From Bacteroidales bacterium (GTDB lineage Bacteria; Bacteroidota; Bacteroidia; Bacteroidales; Marinilabiliaceae): DNA of 43,817 bases. The notes below the pieces were generated by a model, which ran no database searches, was not told where the DNA came from, and saw nothing but the letters and a program-made list of their open reading frames with translations. How positions within the stretch are numbered: position 1 is the first letter of the stretch; the number at the start of each line of letters is the position of its first letter. Positions 33,539-42,000 of this stretch are shown here, in pieces. A program made the position numbers and the translations under genes. Where the stretch lies: assembly GCA_017417385.1 (NCBI GenBank), contig JAFPZF010000041.1, forward strand, positions 1 through 43,817. Direction: 5' to 3'.

Positions 33539-34707
33539 AAGCAGCAGGTTTAATGGAGGAAGGAAAGCAGGGGCTTAAGGTAGCGATAGTGCATGACTGG
33601 CTCACCCAGATGGGCGGAGCGGAGAAAGTCTTGCGCTCGATTCTCGACCTATATCCCGATGCGGACATATTTAGCATAGTTGCGACAGAGGATATAAAGA
33701 AGAAGCTCGGCATAGAGCATGTTGCGGAGAGTTTCATCTGCCACTTGCCATTTGGCAGGTCGAAGTATCGTAACTACTTGCAGCTCTTTCCGTTGGCGAT
33801 AGAGGGCTTTGACTTGTCGAAGTATGACATAGTCATCTCGTGCTCCAGTTCGGTCGCGAAGGGCGTCCTTACGCACTCTAACCAGCTCCACATCTGCTAT
33901 TGCCATACACCTGCTCGGTACGTATGGGACTTGACGTGGCAGTATCTGAAGGAGAAGAAGCTGACGTCGCGCTGGAATCCGCTGACGCTGTATGTCAGGC
34001 GGGTGCTGCATAAGTTCAGAATATGGGACGTGATATCGTCCAACAGAGTCGGGCATTTCGTGGCGAACTCCAAGAACGTCGCTCGAAGGATCAACAGAGT
34101 CTATAGGAGGGATGCCACGGTCATATATCCGCCGGTTTATACACATCTATTCGTAAAGTCGACAGAGGAGAAGGAAGACTTCTACCTGACGGCGTCGAGG
34201 ATGGTGCCATATAAGAAGATCGACCTGATCGCGTCGGCGTTCTCGAAGATGCCGGACAAGAAGCTGGTCGTCATCGGTACTGGTCCTGAGGATGGCAACA
34301 TCAGGAAAGTTGCAGGCAAGAATGTCGAGTTCCTAGGATACGTCCCTAACGACAAGTTGAACGAGTACATGCAGAAGGCGAAGGCGTTCGTCTTTGCGGC
34401 GGACGAGGACTTCGGGATAGTCCCGCTGGAGGCTCAGGCGTGTGGCACGCCGGTGATAGCATACGGACATGGCGGGTGCCTGGAGACCATAAAGGACGGA
34501 GAGACAGGAGTCTTGTTCTGGAAGCAGGACGAGCAGTCGATAATAGACGCCGTAAAGACCTTTGAGGCAGAGGGTGCGAACAAGAAGTACACTGCTGACG
34601 CGTGTCGAGAATGGGCAGAAACTTTTTCCAACGAGAGATTTAAGACAGAATTTTCTAACTTTGTCAAAGAGAAGTGGACGGAGTTCCAGGAAGGACAAAA
34701 GTTATAG
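33532..34707 (+). CDS. GT4-family glycosyltransferase
   Basis: A cytosolic, membrane-associated sugar transferase of the GT-B fold, 391 residues (384 if the ATG at 33553 is used). The N-terminal domain starts KVAIVHDWLTQMGGAEKVL, a common opening of GT4 enzymes in polysaccharide clusters. The C-terminal domain has the glycosyltransferase group 1 pattern: YLTASRMVPYKKIDLIASAF, VVIGTGPEDGN, VEFLGYVPNDKLNEYM and the sugar-nucleotide motif EDFGIVPLEAQACGTPVIAY. The donor and acceptor cannot be inferred. The gene overlaps the preceding small membrane protein and lies 3 nt before the next glycosyltransferase. Confidence 0.9.
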   Translation: MVKAAGLMEEGKQGLKVAIVHDWLTQMGGAEKVLRSILDLYPDADIFSIVATEDIKKKLGIEHVAESFICHLPFGRSKYRNYLQLFPLAIEGFDLSKYDIVISCSSSVAKGVLTHSNQLHICYCHTPARYVWDLTWQYLKEKKLTSRWNPLTLYVRRVLHKFRIWDVISSNRVGHFVANSKNVARRINRVYRRDATVIYPPVYTHLFVKSTEEKEDFYLTASRMVPYKKIDLIASAFSKMPDKKLVVIGTGPEDGNIRKVAGKNVEFLGYVPNDKLNEYMQKAKAFVFAADEDFGIVPLEAQACGTPVIAYGHGGCLETIKDGETGVLFWKQDEQSIIDAVKTFEAEGANKKYTADACREWAETFSNERFKTEFSNFVKEKWTEFQEGQKL

Positions 34708-34710
34708 CTT

Positions 34711-35736
34711 ATGGAAAAAGTTCTGACAATAATAATCCCGACCTATAACATGCAAGAGTTTATACAGCGATGTATAAACTCTGTTTGTTCGTCGGAGGAG
34801 GCAGAGCGGATAGACGTCATCGCCGTAAATGACGGTAGCAAGGACCGCAGCCTGCAGATATTGCGTGAGGAGAGCAAGAAGCATAGCTGTCTAAGGATAA
34901 TAGACAAGCAGAATGGCAACTACGGGTCGTGTATCAATGCGGCGTTGCCGGAGGCGAAGGGGAAGTATGTCAAGGTCCTTGATGCGGACGACTGGGTAGA
35001 TACGAAAGACTTCACGGGGTACGTCAGGCACTTGAGCGAGACCGATGCTGACGTGTCGGTGACGCGGTTCAAGACCGTCTATCAAGATGGAGACGAGGAG
35101 GACTGGGCATTCGTAGGTCAGCGGACAGGGACGATGAGCGTCGAGGACTTCTTCTCGGAGGAGAAGAACATGACGTTGCCGATGCACAGGATAGCATACA
35201 GGACCGAGCTGCTGAGGCGGATAGGGTATGTCCAGACGGAGGGCATCTCGTATACCGACTCGGAGTGGGCGTATAAGCCCATGCTACATGCGGAGACAGT
35301 CGACGTCTCGGACTACAGCGTATATAGATATTTGCTGGGCAGGGAGGGGCAGACGATGGACCCGAAGGTCATGTTGCGGTCTATGTCTCAGGAGATAACG
35401 ATACTCGAGTCGATGTTGAAGTATCGAGGAGAATTGATAGGAGAGTTGAAGGGACGACAGAGAGGATTTGCAGACTTCGTCGTGTGCAGGAAGGCGTTGC
35501 TCATATATACACAGACGCTCCTGATGGCGGACGACAAGACATTTGACGCCAATATCGTCGAGAGCGTCGAGACGTTGCTGAAGCAGTATTCCGAGGAGCT
35601 GTATGAGAAGATGGAGAGTTTCGACAAGCGGTGCTTCATAGTCGGGCATTGGCGGGCGAAGCATCAGAGATATAATGCATTCGTAAGGCGCAGTATTCTG
35701 GCGGCGATGAAGACATATAAGAAGTTGAAGAGATGA
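34711..35736 (+). CDS. GT2-family glycosyltransferase
   Basis: A 341-residue GT-A fold transferase. The N-terminal domain shows TIIIPTYNMQEFI, DVIAVNDGSKDRSLQI and YVKVLDADDWVD, the last supplying the DxD metal/nucleotide-binding residues. The helical C-terminal half (about 200-341) lacks known motifs and ends in a basic tail (KTYKKLKR) that may contact the membrane. It begins 3 nt after the GT4 gene, and its stop overlaps the next start as ATGA. Probably one sugar of the repeat unit is added by each transferase of this cluster. Confidence 0.9.
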   Translation: MEKVLTIIIPTYNMQEFIQRCINSVCSSEEAERIDVIAVNDGSKDRSLQILREESKKHSCLRIIDKQNGNYGSCINAALPEAKGKYVKVLDADDWVDTKDFTGYVRHLSETDADVSVTRFKTVYQDGDEEDWAFVGQRTGTMSVEDFFSEEKNMTLPMHRIAYRTELLRRIGYVQTEGISYTDSEWAYKPMLHAETVDVSDYSVYRYLLGREGQTMDPKVMLRSMSQEITILESMLKYRGELIGELKGRQRGFADFVVCRKALLIYTQTLLMADDKTFDANIVESVETLLKQYSEELYEKMESFDKRCFIVGHWRAKHQRYNAFVRRSILAAMKTYKKLKR

Positions 35737-36680
35737 GTGGTCTTGTCAGCGTCATAATCCCGTGCTATAACAGCGAGAAGTATGTCGTCAAGTGTGTAGA
35801 TAGCATACTCGCTCAGACGTATAAGGAGATGGAGATAATCCTCGTCAATGACGGGTCGAAGGACAGGACGGGCGAGATACTCCATGAATATGCAGAGAAG
35901 GACTCGAGGGTGAAGGTCATAGACAAGGAGAATGGGGGATTGAGTGATGCGCGGAACAAGGGAATAGAAGATGCGACGGGGAAGTACATAGTATTCGTGG
36001 ACAGCGACGATTACGTCCTCGCGAACCACGTAGAGTCGCTGGTCACGTTGATAGAGAAGTACGACTGCAAGATGGCGATATCGCCGTTTGAGCTGGTCAA
36101 CGAGGGAGAGGAGATAGGAAGGCAGGCGGAGCATACGGAGCGGGTGTATGAGCCGGCGGAGTGTCTTGAAGACATGTTCTATCAGAGAACGTTTGAGACG
36201 ACGGCTCACGACAAGATATACAGGCGGGAGCTGTTTGACGAGATAAGATTTAAGAAGGGGCTGATATATGAGGACTTGTATATCATGCCGGACTTGATAA
36301 TGAGTTGTGAGCGGATAGCGTTCACGACAGAGAAGACGTATGCTTACGTCATGAGGAACGGGAGCATAGAGGGGTCGGGATTTACGGACAAGAAGTATAG
36401 CAGCGTCCGGGAGATAGTGGAGAAGATAGACAGGGACACGAGGCTTGACCCGATCAGGCGTGCGGCGGACTGCAGGATATTCTCGTTGATATCGAGGATG
36501 TATTTCAGCATGCCGGAGGAGCATCCGGAGCGAGGGCGAGTCTGGGAGGAGATGAAGAGGCGCAGGAAGGGAATAGCGTTCAACGGGAAGGCGAGGATGA
36601 AGAACAGGCTGGCGGCAGTCCTGACATATCTTGGTCCGAGCATAGCGGGGTACATCTATCGGAAGACGAAAACGAGGTAG
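35733..36680 (+). CDS. GT2-family glycosyltransferase, second
   Basis: The 315-residue protein is clearly GT2: SVIIPCYNSEKYVVKCVDSI, EIILVNDGSKDRTGEIL, GGLSDARNKGIEDATGKY and YIVFVDSDDYV with the DxD motif. The middle contains FETTAHDKIYRRELF and YEDLYIMPDLI, a pattern common in Bacteroidetes and Firmicutes capsule transferases. The C-terminus is basic. The ATGA overlap with the preceding gene and an 8-nt gap to the following acetyltransferase place it inside the operon. Confidence 0.92.
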   Translation: MSGLVSVIIPCYNSEKYVVKCVDSILAQTYKEMEIILVNDGSKDRTGEILHEYAEKDSRVKVIDKENGGLSDARNKGIEDATGKYIVFVDSDDYVLANHVESLVTLIEKYDCKMAISPFELVNEGEEIGRQAEHTERVYEPAECLEDMFYQRTFETTAHDKIYRRELFDEIRFKKGLIYEDLYIMPDLIMSCERIAFTTEKTYAYVMRNGSIEGSGFTDKKYSSVREIVEKIDRDTRLDPIRRAADCRIFSLISRMYFSMPEEHPERGRVWEEMKRRRKGIAFNGKARMKNRLAAVLTYLGPSIAGYIYRKTKTR

Positions 36681-36687
36681 GGGTAGC

Positions 36688-37422
36688 ATGAAGTATGTAG
36701 TCGCAATACTATTGTTCATACTACCGACGAGCATAGCCAGGCTGTTGGTGTTCGGCAGTCGATATAGGATAGGGCGGGGATGTCGGATAGGGTTTTCCAT
36801 AGTATTGTGTGAGCGGATAGCGATAGAGGGAGTGAGAGTCGGTCACATGAACATCATAGCGTGTGACACATTCGAGTCGAAGGGCGGCTGCGTGTCTCAC
36901 ATGAACGTCATAAAGGGGCGGTTCGACCTAAGGATGGGAGAGGGGTCGACGATACACAACCAGAACAAGATCACGTCGCCGGGATTCAACCCACACAAGT
37001 CGGCACTGACGATAGGAGAGAGAGTTTGGATAGGAGTCGGGCATACGTTTGACCTGACGAGTGACATAAAGATAGGCAATTGCACGACATTTGCGGGGAT
37101 GGGGACACAGGTGTGGACACACTCGTTCTATTTCAGCCAGACGTCGTCGAAGCGTTGCAGGGTAGACAAGCCGGTAGAGGTTGGCGACTACTGCAACATA
37201 GGTAGCAGGTCGTTGATCTGTCCTGGGGTCAGGATAGCGACAGGAGTCAGTCTTGGTGCTGGGGCGACAGCGTCGAAGAGCATAACAGAGGCTGGGCTAT
37301 ACGTACAGCAGGCGTTGAGGAAGATAGAGAAGTTTGACGCGGAGGCAGTCATAAGTCGTGCGGAGAGTTCAGAGGACGTGCTGGACGACTATCATATAAT
37401 CCACGAGTGGTTGGAAGGGTAA
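36688..37422 (+). CDS. Hexapeptide-repeat (left-handed beta-helix) acetyltransferase
   Basis: The 244-residue protein begins with a hydrophobic stretch, then shows hexapeptide-type turns typical of LbH acyltransferases: IGRGCRIGFS, VRVGHMNIIA, MGEGSTIHNQNKI, LTIGERVWIGVGH, IKIGNCTTFAGMGTQVWTH, VEVGDYCNIGSRSLICPGVRI and ATGVSLGAGA. The His in VWTHSF is a candidate catalytic base. It probably acetylates a sugar of the polysaccharide with acetyl-CoA. The C-terminal tail DDYHIIHEWLEG is repeated, slightly changed, in a fragment at 38596. It lies 13 nt before the polymerase gene. Confidence 0.85.
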   Translation: MKYVVAILLFILPTSIARLLVFGSRYRIGRGCRIGFSIVLCERIAIEGVRVGHMNIIACDTFESKGGCVSHMNVIKGRFDLRMGEGSTIHNQNKITSPGFNPHKSALTIGERVWIGVGHTFDLTSDIKIGNCTTFAGMGTQVWTHSFYFSQTSSKRCRVDKPVEVGDYCNIGSRSLICPGVRIATGVSLGAGATASKSITEAGLYVQQALRKIEKFDAEAVISRAESSEDVLDDYHIIHEWLEG

Positions 37423-37435
37423 GGGGGACGTCGAG

Positions 37436-38554
37436 ATGCTGATATTTGCCCTAATACTACTACTTTGTTCGACAAGTGCGTATGTTGCCCAGAAGAGTGC
37501 GGGCAAGAGCTCGTTGTTGTTCATAGTAGCCACGATGTTGGCGGTAATGGTGCCGGCAGGGGTAGCGGGACTGCGAGGGATACATTGTGGGGTGGACATA
37601 TTAGTATATTGCAAGCCGGCGTTTGACGACGTCAGTTATTACGACATATTTTGGAAGTATCATGAGGCGGAGGGCATGGATTTGTTCTTTGCAGCGCTGA
37701 TATATTGGACGGGCAAGTTGAGTGGGGACTTTAGCGTAGCGTTGTATAACATAGCGTTGGTAGTAGTATCGTTCTTCTACATAGCCAGTTACAAGTCTCG
37801 GAGAGAGGTGCCGATGTGGATAACCTACTCGTTGCTGATGATAGGGTATTATGCGTTGTCGTTCAACTTGATGCGTCAGTGCATGGCGATAGCGTTCTTG
37901 ATGATAGGGTATACGTGTCTGCTAAGGGGGAACAAATTCAAGAATTTCATATTATATCTCGTCATATCGTATTTTTTTCACAAGACGGCGGTCTTTGGTG
38001 GCTCGGTGCTATTGTTCATACATTATGCCTCGACGTTGTCGATGTGGAAGCGCATAGTGCTGGCGGTCATCTTCGTAGCAAGTTGTGTAGGGGTGCTAAT
38101 AGCGTTCAAGATGATATTGTCGACGATGGCGTTGCTCGGAGGAAGGTTCGAGTCGTATGAGGCATACGGAGGTAGTGGGGGCGCACATTTCAAGTCGGGT
38201 TTTTGCACGGTGTTGTTGGTAGGTGACATAATGTGCATGTGCTTGGCGGTCGTGTGTTATTACATGAAGATATTGACAGCGAAGGAGGCGTATGTGTATG
38301 GTCTGATATGCGTAGCGTCTGTGATGGCCGAGTCGCTCGGGATATACACATATTATGCGACACGAATCGGGATGTATTTTGCTGCGACACAGGCGTTCTA
38401 CCTGCCGATGATAGCGACGTCTGACAAACTAACGGAGCGGACGTCGTTCGTAGCGAAGGTGGTGGTGGTCCTAGTATTCATAGCTATATGGGTGAGGATC
38501 AGTGGCATGATGGGAGGAGCGGTGCCTTATAGCTCGTCGATACTCGACATATAG
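37436..38554 (+). CDS. EpsG-like polysaccharide polymerase
   Basis: An integral inner-membrane protein of 372 residues with roughly ten hydrophobic segments. The N-terminal LAVMVPAGVAGLRGIHCGVDILVY, a Gly-Leu-Arg loop followed by an Asp and Tyr, and the later LSFNLMRQCMAIAFLMIGY and ISYFFHKTAVFG are the marks of the EpsG/Wzy-like family, where Arg and His residues in loops matter. It probably polymerises the oligosaccharide repeat units at the periplasmic face. No flippase (Wzx) gene is visible in this window, so the cluster is incomplete here or uses one encoded elsewhere. Confidence 0.85.
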   Translation: MLIFALILLLCSTSAYVAQKSAGKSSLLFIVATMLAVMVPAGVAGLRGIHCGVDILVYCKPAFDDVSYYDIFWKYHEAEGMDLFFAALIYWTGKLSGDFSVALYNIALVVVSFFYIASYKSRREVPMWITYSLLMIGYYALSFNLMRQCMAIAFLMIGYTCLLRGNKFKNFILYLVISYFFHKTAVFGGSVLLFIHYASTLSMWKRIVLAVIFVASCVGVLIAFKMILSTMALLGGRFESYEAYGGSGGAHFKSGFCTVLLVGDIMCMCLAVVCYYMKILTAKEAYVYGLICVASVMAESLGIYTYYATRIGMYFAATQAFYLPMIATSDKLTERTSFVAKVVVVLVFIAIWVRISGMMGGAVPYSSSILDI

Positions 38555-38595
38555 GTCGTAGGGAGAATAGAAGATGGAGATACGATGGTGGCGAG

Positions 38596-38637
38596 TTGGA
38601 CGACTATCACGTAATCCATGAGCGGCTGGTGAGATAA
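38596..38637 (+). pseudogene. Remnant of an acetyltransferase 3' end
   Basis: The frame reads LDDYHVIHERLVR then stop. This closely matches the last residues of the acetyltransferase at 36688-37422 (LDDYHIIHEWLEG), with corresponding DNA similarity (GACGACTATCA followed by TAATCCA). Nothing upstream in the same frame matches, so it is a 3' scar of a second acetyltransferase gene, left by deletion or recombination. It sits in the otherwise empty 190-nt gap between the polymerase and acyltransferase genes. Confidence 0.55.
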
Positions 38638-38743
38638 ATGAGAGAACGAGATGCGTCGGATGAGAGCGCGCGTCGGACAGAGGTGAGCGGGCGAAAGCGG
38701 ATAAAGCAAAAGCAGAAGAAATCGTTAACACGTTTAATTTGAT

Positions 38744-39751
38744 ATGGAGATTCAGAGTAGTTGTGGGACGAAACAGCGCATAGCGACAATTGATATTCTT
38801 AAAGGGGTAGGCATCATACTTGTCGTGCTCGGACATGTTGATAATACAGCATTAGGAGAGTGGATATACACATTTCACATGCCATTGTTCTTCGTTGTCT
38901 CAGGGTTGCTGTTCAGGCCGGGGAAAGACGTCTATCTAAAGAAAGCGAAGACAATCTTGATACCATATTTCATATTTGCAGTCATATCGTATCTATATTG
39001 GCGATTTTTTGAGATAAGGTTTAGGCCACAAGACCCAAGTCTCGATATAAATGCCCATTTCCTCGATATACTATGGCAGCGGGAGGAGTTCAAGTTTAAC
39101 GTAGCGTTGTGGTTTTTGCCCTGCTTGTTTATAGCAACATCGTTATTGAACCTTATTACAACAAATATACGCAATAGAGTAGTAGTCAGTCTGATATGCG
39201 TCTTGTGGGTCTTGGCAGCAACACTGTATAGCCCCAGCACTCGATCATGCTGGATAATGGAGACATGGTGTGCGTTTCCTTTTGTCGTGTTAGGTTGGCT
39301 ACTCGGGAGGGAGCGGCTGTCGGAGATAGACAGCGCATTGGCGGCAGTCCCCAAGTATGTAAGGGCGCTGGCTGTCGTGCCACTGATAGCAGTCGTGTTC
39401 ATCCCTCATGGGGGCTCGATGATGGTTGCGAGGTATTCGATGGACAGTTATGCGTATTACTTTTTCGTTGCGCTGGTCTGCGTGGCATCAGTTTACGTGT
39501 TATCGACACTATTAGTATCGTGCAAGTGGCTTCGGTGGCTAGGGGTGAACACGTTGGCGATAATGTGTATACATGAGCCAGTGAAGCGCATAGTAATAAA
39601 GATGTTTTCAGTCGTAGCAAATATAGGCACGGATGAATTGCGAGGGTACGTTATTTGCAGCATAGCCGTAACAGCAGCAGTCTTGCTCATACTCGTACCA
39701 ATCTGCAAGTTGATAGATAAATACGTTCCGTGGGTCTGGGGACGAAGCTGA
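38744..39751 (+). CDS. Acyltransferase 3 (OafA-like) membrane protein
   Basis: The 335-residue integral membrane protein has about ten hydrophobic segments. The opening is diagnostic of the acyltransferase 3 family: IATIDILKGVGIILVVLGHV, with the catalytic-type His in GH, then EWIYTFHMPLFFVVSGLLF and a KAKTILIPYFIF segment. Members transfer acetyl or other acyl groups to surface sugars. Here it probably decorates the polysaccharide, complementing the soluble hexapeptide acetyltransferase. Its first part uses less biased, more AT-rich codons than most genes in the cluster, which may reflect later acquisition. An AT-rich leader precedes it, but no full TAnnTTTG box was found. Confidence 0.88.
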   Translation: MEIQSSCGTKQRIATIDILKGVGIILVVLGHVDNTALGEWIYTFHMPLFFVVSGLLFRPGKDVYLKKAKTILIPYFIFAVISYLYWRFFEIRFRPQDPSLDINAHFLDILWQREEFKFNVALWFLPCLFIATSLLNLITTNIRNRVVVSLICVLWVLAATLYSPSTRSCWIMETWCAFPFVVLGWLLGRERLSEIDSALAAVPKYVRALAVVPLIAVVFIPHGGSMMVARYSMDSYAYYFFVALVCVASVYVLSTLLVSCKWLRWLGVNTLAIMCIHEPVKRIVIKMFSVVANIGTDELRGYVICSIAVTAAVLLILVPICKLIDKYVPWVWGRS

Positions 39752-39780
39752 AAAGAACAATAATAAGAGAATCGTCGAAT

Positions 39781-41679
39781 ATGTGGAGAGAAAGGATAGT
39801 CAGCATAGTAGCGCTCGGACTGGCGTGGGGGGTGTCGGCCGTCGTCATGGCTCAGACAGTCAGCATCGAGCCATTGTTCAGTTCAAGTCAGAGGTTAAGC
39901 AACCCATACGGAATCTGTTCACACCTGGGGGACGATTTTGAGGTCGGGTATAGGAAGGCGGACATCTCGGCATGCAGTAGACTCGGAGTCGGGAACGTCC
40001 GGGCGGACATACGAAGTGAGATTTTTTATAGACAGGACAATCCGTATGGCGCGGTGAAGAGAGACCTTGCTGGGAGCGGAGTCACCTTCCTGCCGATACT
40101 GAGTCGGACGGTAGGGTGGAAGTTTGGATGGGAGCGAAGGGACGAGTACATGCGATACGTGAGGGAGTCGATGAACATGTTTGGCGACGCGCCAGTCTGG
40201 GAGTACATGAACGAGATAGACTTGGCGAATGACAATGGAGTCAGCAAGAAGGTCGTCTATGACGGGTACGTCAGGTTGTTGCCAGAAGTGGCAAAGGAAG
40301 TACATTCGAGGGGGAAGAAGCTCACGACGTCTGGAGCGGCGGAGGCAGTCGGATTCGTAGAGGAGATAAGGAAGCGGGGAGACTACATGAAGTACTTCGA
40401 CATATTCAACTTCCACACGTATACCAACCTATACACGCCTGAGAGCCGGTATGAGTATTACGGCAAGATAGCGAAGGCGTTGAAAGAAAGCTCGTTTGAC
40501 AAAGAAGTGTGGTTGACAGAGACGGGGTATCATACAGAGGCGGCGACCAGGAGGTTTGGGCAGTTCTTTCAGAACGTATTGCCACAGGTGCTGACGAGCC
40601 TCGGGATAGCGAGACGGGCGGAAGTCGCGATAGTGTGTGACCACGGGTACAAGCAATATGGGGCGACGGAGCAGACGGCGGGCATCATAAGCAGTCTCGG
40701 GTATCGGGAGAAGTATATACAGCTGAGCGAGATAGCGGAGCTGGACGTGAAGGAGACGCCAGTCCTATTGCCGTCGGTAGACGAAGGATTCCCATACGAT
40801 TATCTTGATGCACTGGTCGGGTATGTCAAGCGAGGCGGTACGGTAGTGTTCAGTTTTGGAATCCCGTTGTATTACGATCGTCAGCGAGGTGGAATTTTGG
40901 AGATGAAGGGAGCGGGCACTATCGGCAGATTGCATGCGGAGGCAGTATTGCAGTGGGGGGCGGACTTCAAGAAGACAGGATTGCCAGATACGCCGACAGA
41001 GTACAGGAGGGCTAAAGAGTATGAGAACACGAAGATAGACTGGCAGTCGGGATGGACGAACACGACCAGATACATGGGCGAAGGCGGGCTGAGAGGGAGA
41101 GACAGACTGATACCCATCGTGACGGGAGGGAATAGGAATAGACAGGCGGCAGTATGCGGGATATACAAGCTTGACAGTGACATGAAGGGAAACGTCGTCT
41201 TCTACACCAACATGGACTACACCCTCGAAGTCACCGAGGAGCTACAGGCGCGACGGTTGCCGAGGACCTACATACTCGCCTTTGCGAGCGGGATAAGCAA
41301 AGTATTCTGGTATAACCTGAGGGCGTTTGAAGAGAAGGTCGAGGACCCGGAGCATCACTATGGCATAGTCCACAAGGACATGACCGAGAAGCCTGCGTAC
41401 AGGGCGTACAGACATCTGACGGAGATGCTGACCGACGGCAGTGAGCGGCCTATGCTCGAGATGGAGACAGAGACCGGAGTGTATCATGCACGGTGGAGGC
41501 GCGCAGACGGCAAGACAGTCGACGCATACTGGACGACGTTCGGGACAGCGACCGTCAGCCTCGGGCGAAAACTGGCGAGGAGAGTAGAAAGCGTCTCGGA
41601 CCATGCGGGGAGAGCGAGGAAGTTAAGGGGAGAGGACGTCGAGGTAAGCAACTCCGTCACTTACATAGTCAGTCGATAG
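39781..41679 (+). CDS. Secreted glycoside hydrolase of clan GH-A type
   Basis: The ATG at 39781 gives 632 residues with a signal peptide ending VVMAQ; the frame extends upstream to 39730 without one. The (beta/alpha)8-type domain (about residues 40-310) has VWEYMNEIDL with the candidate acid/base Glu145, FNFHTYTNLYTPESRY, and VWLTETGYH with the candidate nucleophile Glu247. These are the NE and TE patterns of clan GH-A (GH39/GH5-like). The C-terminal 250 residues look beta-rich. At the end of a polysaccharide cluster it may trim or release the polymer made by its neighbours. The 3' end overlaps by 11 nt a convergent gene remnant on the other strand. Confidence 0.78.
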   Translation: MWRERIVSIVALGLAWGVSAVVMAQTVSIEPLFSSSQRLSNPYGICSHLGDDFEVGYRKADISACSRLGVGNVRADIRSEIFYRQDNPYGAVKRDLAGSGVTFLPILSRTVGWKFGWERRDEYMRYVRESMNMFGDAPVWEYMNEIDLANDNGVSKKVVYDGYVRLLPEVAKEVHSRGKKLTTSGAAEAVGFVEEIRKRGDYMKYFDIFNFHTYTNLYTPESRYEYYGKIAKALKESSFDKEVWLTETGYHTEAATRRFGQFFQNVLPQVLTSLGIARRAEVAIVCDHGYKQYGATEQTAGIISSLGYREKYIQLSEIAELDVKETPVLLPSVDEGFPYDYLDALVGYVKRGGTVVFSFGIPLYYDRQRGGILEMKGAGTIGRLHAEAVLQWGADFKKTGLPDTPTEYRRAKEYENTKIDWQSGWTNTTRYMGEGGLRGRDRLIPIVTGGNRNRQAAVCGIYKLDSDMKGNVVFYTNMDYTLEVTEELQARRLPRTYILAFASGISKVFWYNLRAFEEKVEDPEHHYGIVHKDMTEKPAYRAYRHLTEMLTDGSERPMLEMETETGVYHARWRRADGKTVDAYWTTFGTATVSLGRKLARRVESVSDHAGRARKLRGEDVEVSNSVTYIVSR

Positions 41680-42000
41680 GGATAGGGCGGACAACCCTGT
41701 CGTAGAAAGTATCAGGCTCGGGAGAAATAGGGTCCTTGTAGGACAGTTTGAAGACATTGCAGGAGGAGCCCGAGTTCAGAGCGTTCCAAAGATTTTCATC
41801 GAAGCGGCTGTTGATATTACGATAGAGTTCGTGAGTACAGCCGTTGTTGTTCAGACAGACGTCGTCGATAGCCATGCGGACGGCGGGAATCTCGTCGTAG
41901 CCCAGTCGAAGGACTGCATCGACGAGGAAGTAGTCGACGAGCTTGTCTGAGTTGTGCCAATACTCGACGAACATGTCGTAGGCGAAGGCGGCTATTTTGA
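41669..42000 (-). pseudogene. 3' fragment of a capsular polysaccharide synthesis (Caps_synth-like) gene
   Basis: About 110 residues read IAAFAYDMFVEYWHNSDKL, VDYFLVDAVLRLGYDEIP, VRMAIDDVCLNNNGCTHELY and VFKLSYKDP. These match the C-terminal part of Caps_synth (PF05704-type) putative glycosyltransferases, which normally exceed 300 residues and carry their DxD motif earlier; that part is missing. The frame continues to an ATG at 42037, but those residues lie inside the end of the gene at 41992-42966 and show no family resemblance. It is most likely a decayed remnant created when the neighbouring gene was joined here. A short functional protein seems unlikely. Confidence 0.7.

Noticed and set aside
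33155-39751. A complete capsule locus of the Wzx/Wzy type
   Set aside because: No flippase, initiating sugar-phosphate transferase, UpxY/UpxZ-type regulator or export genes are visible. Only glycosyltransferases, a polymerase and acyl/acetyltransferases can be supported.
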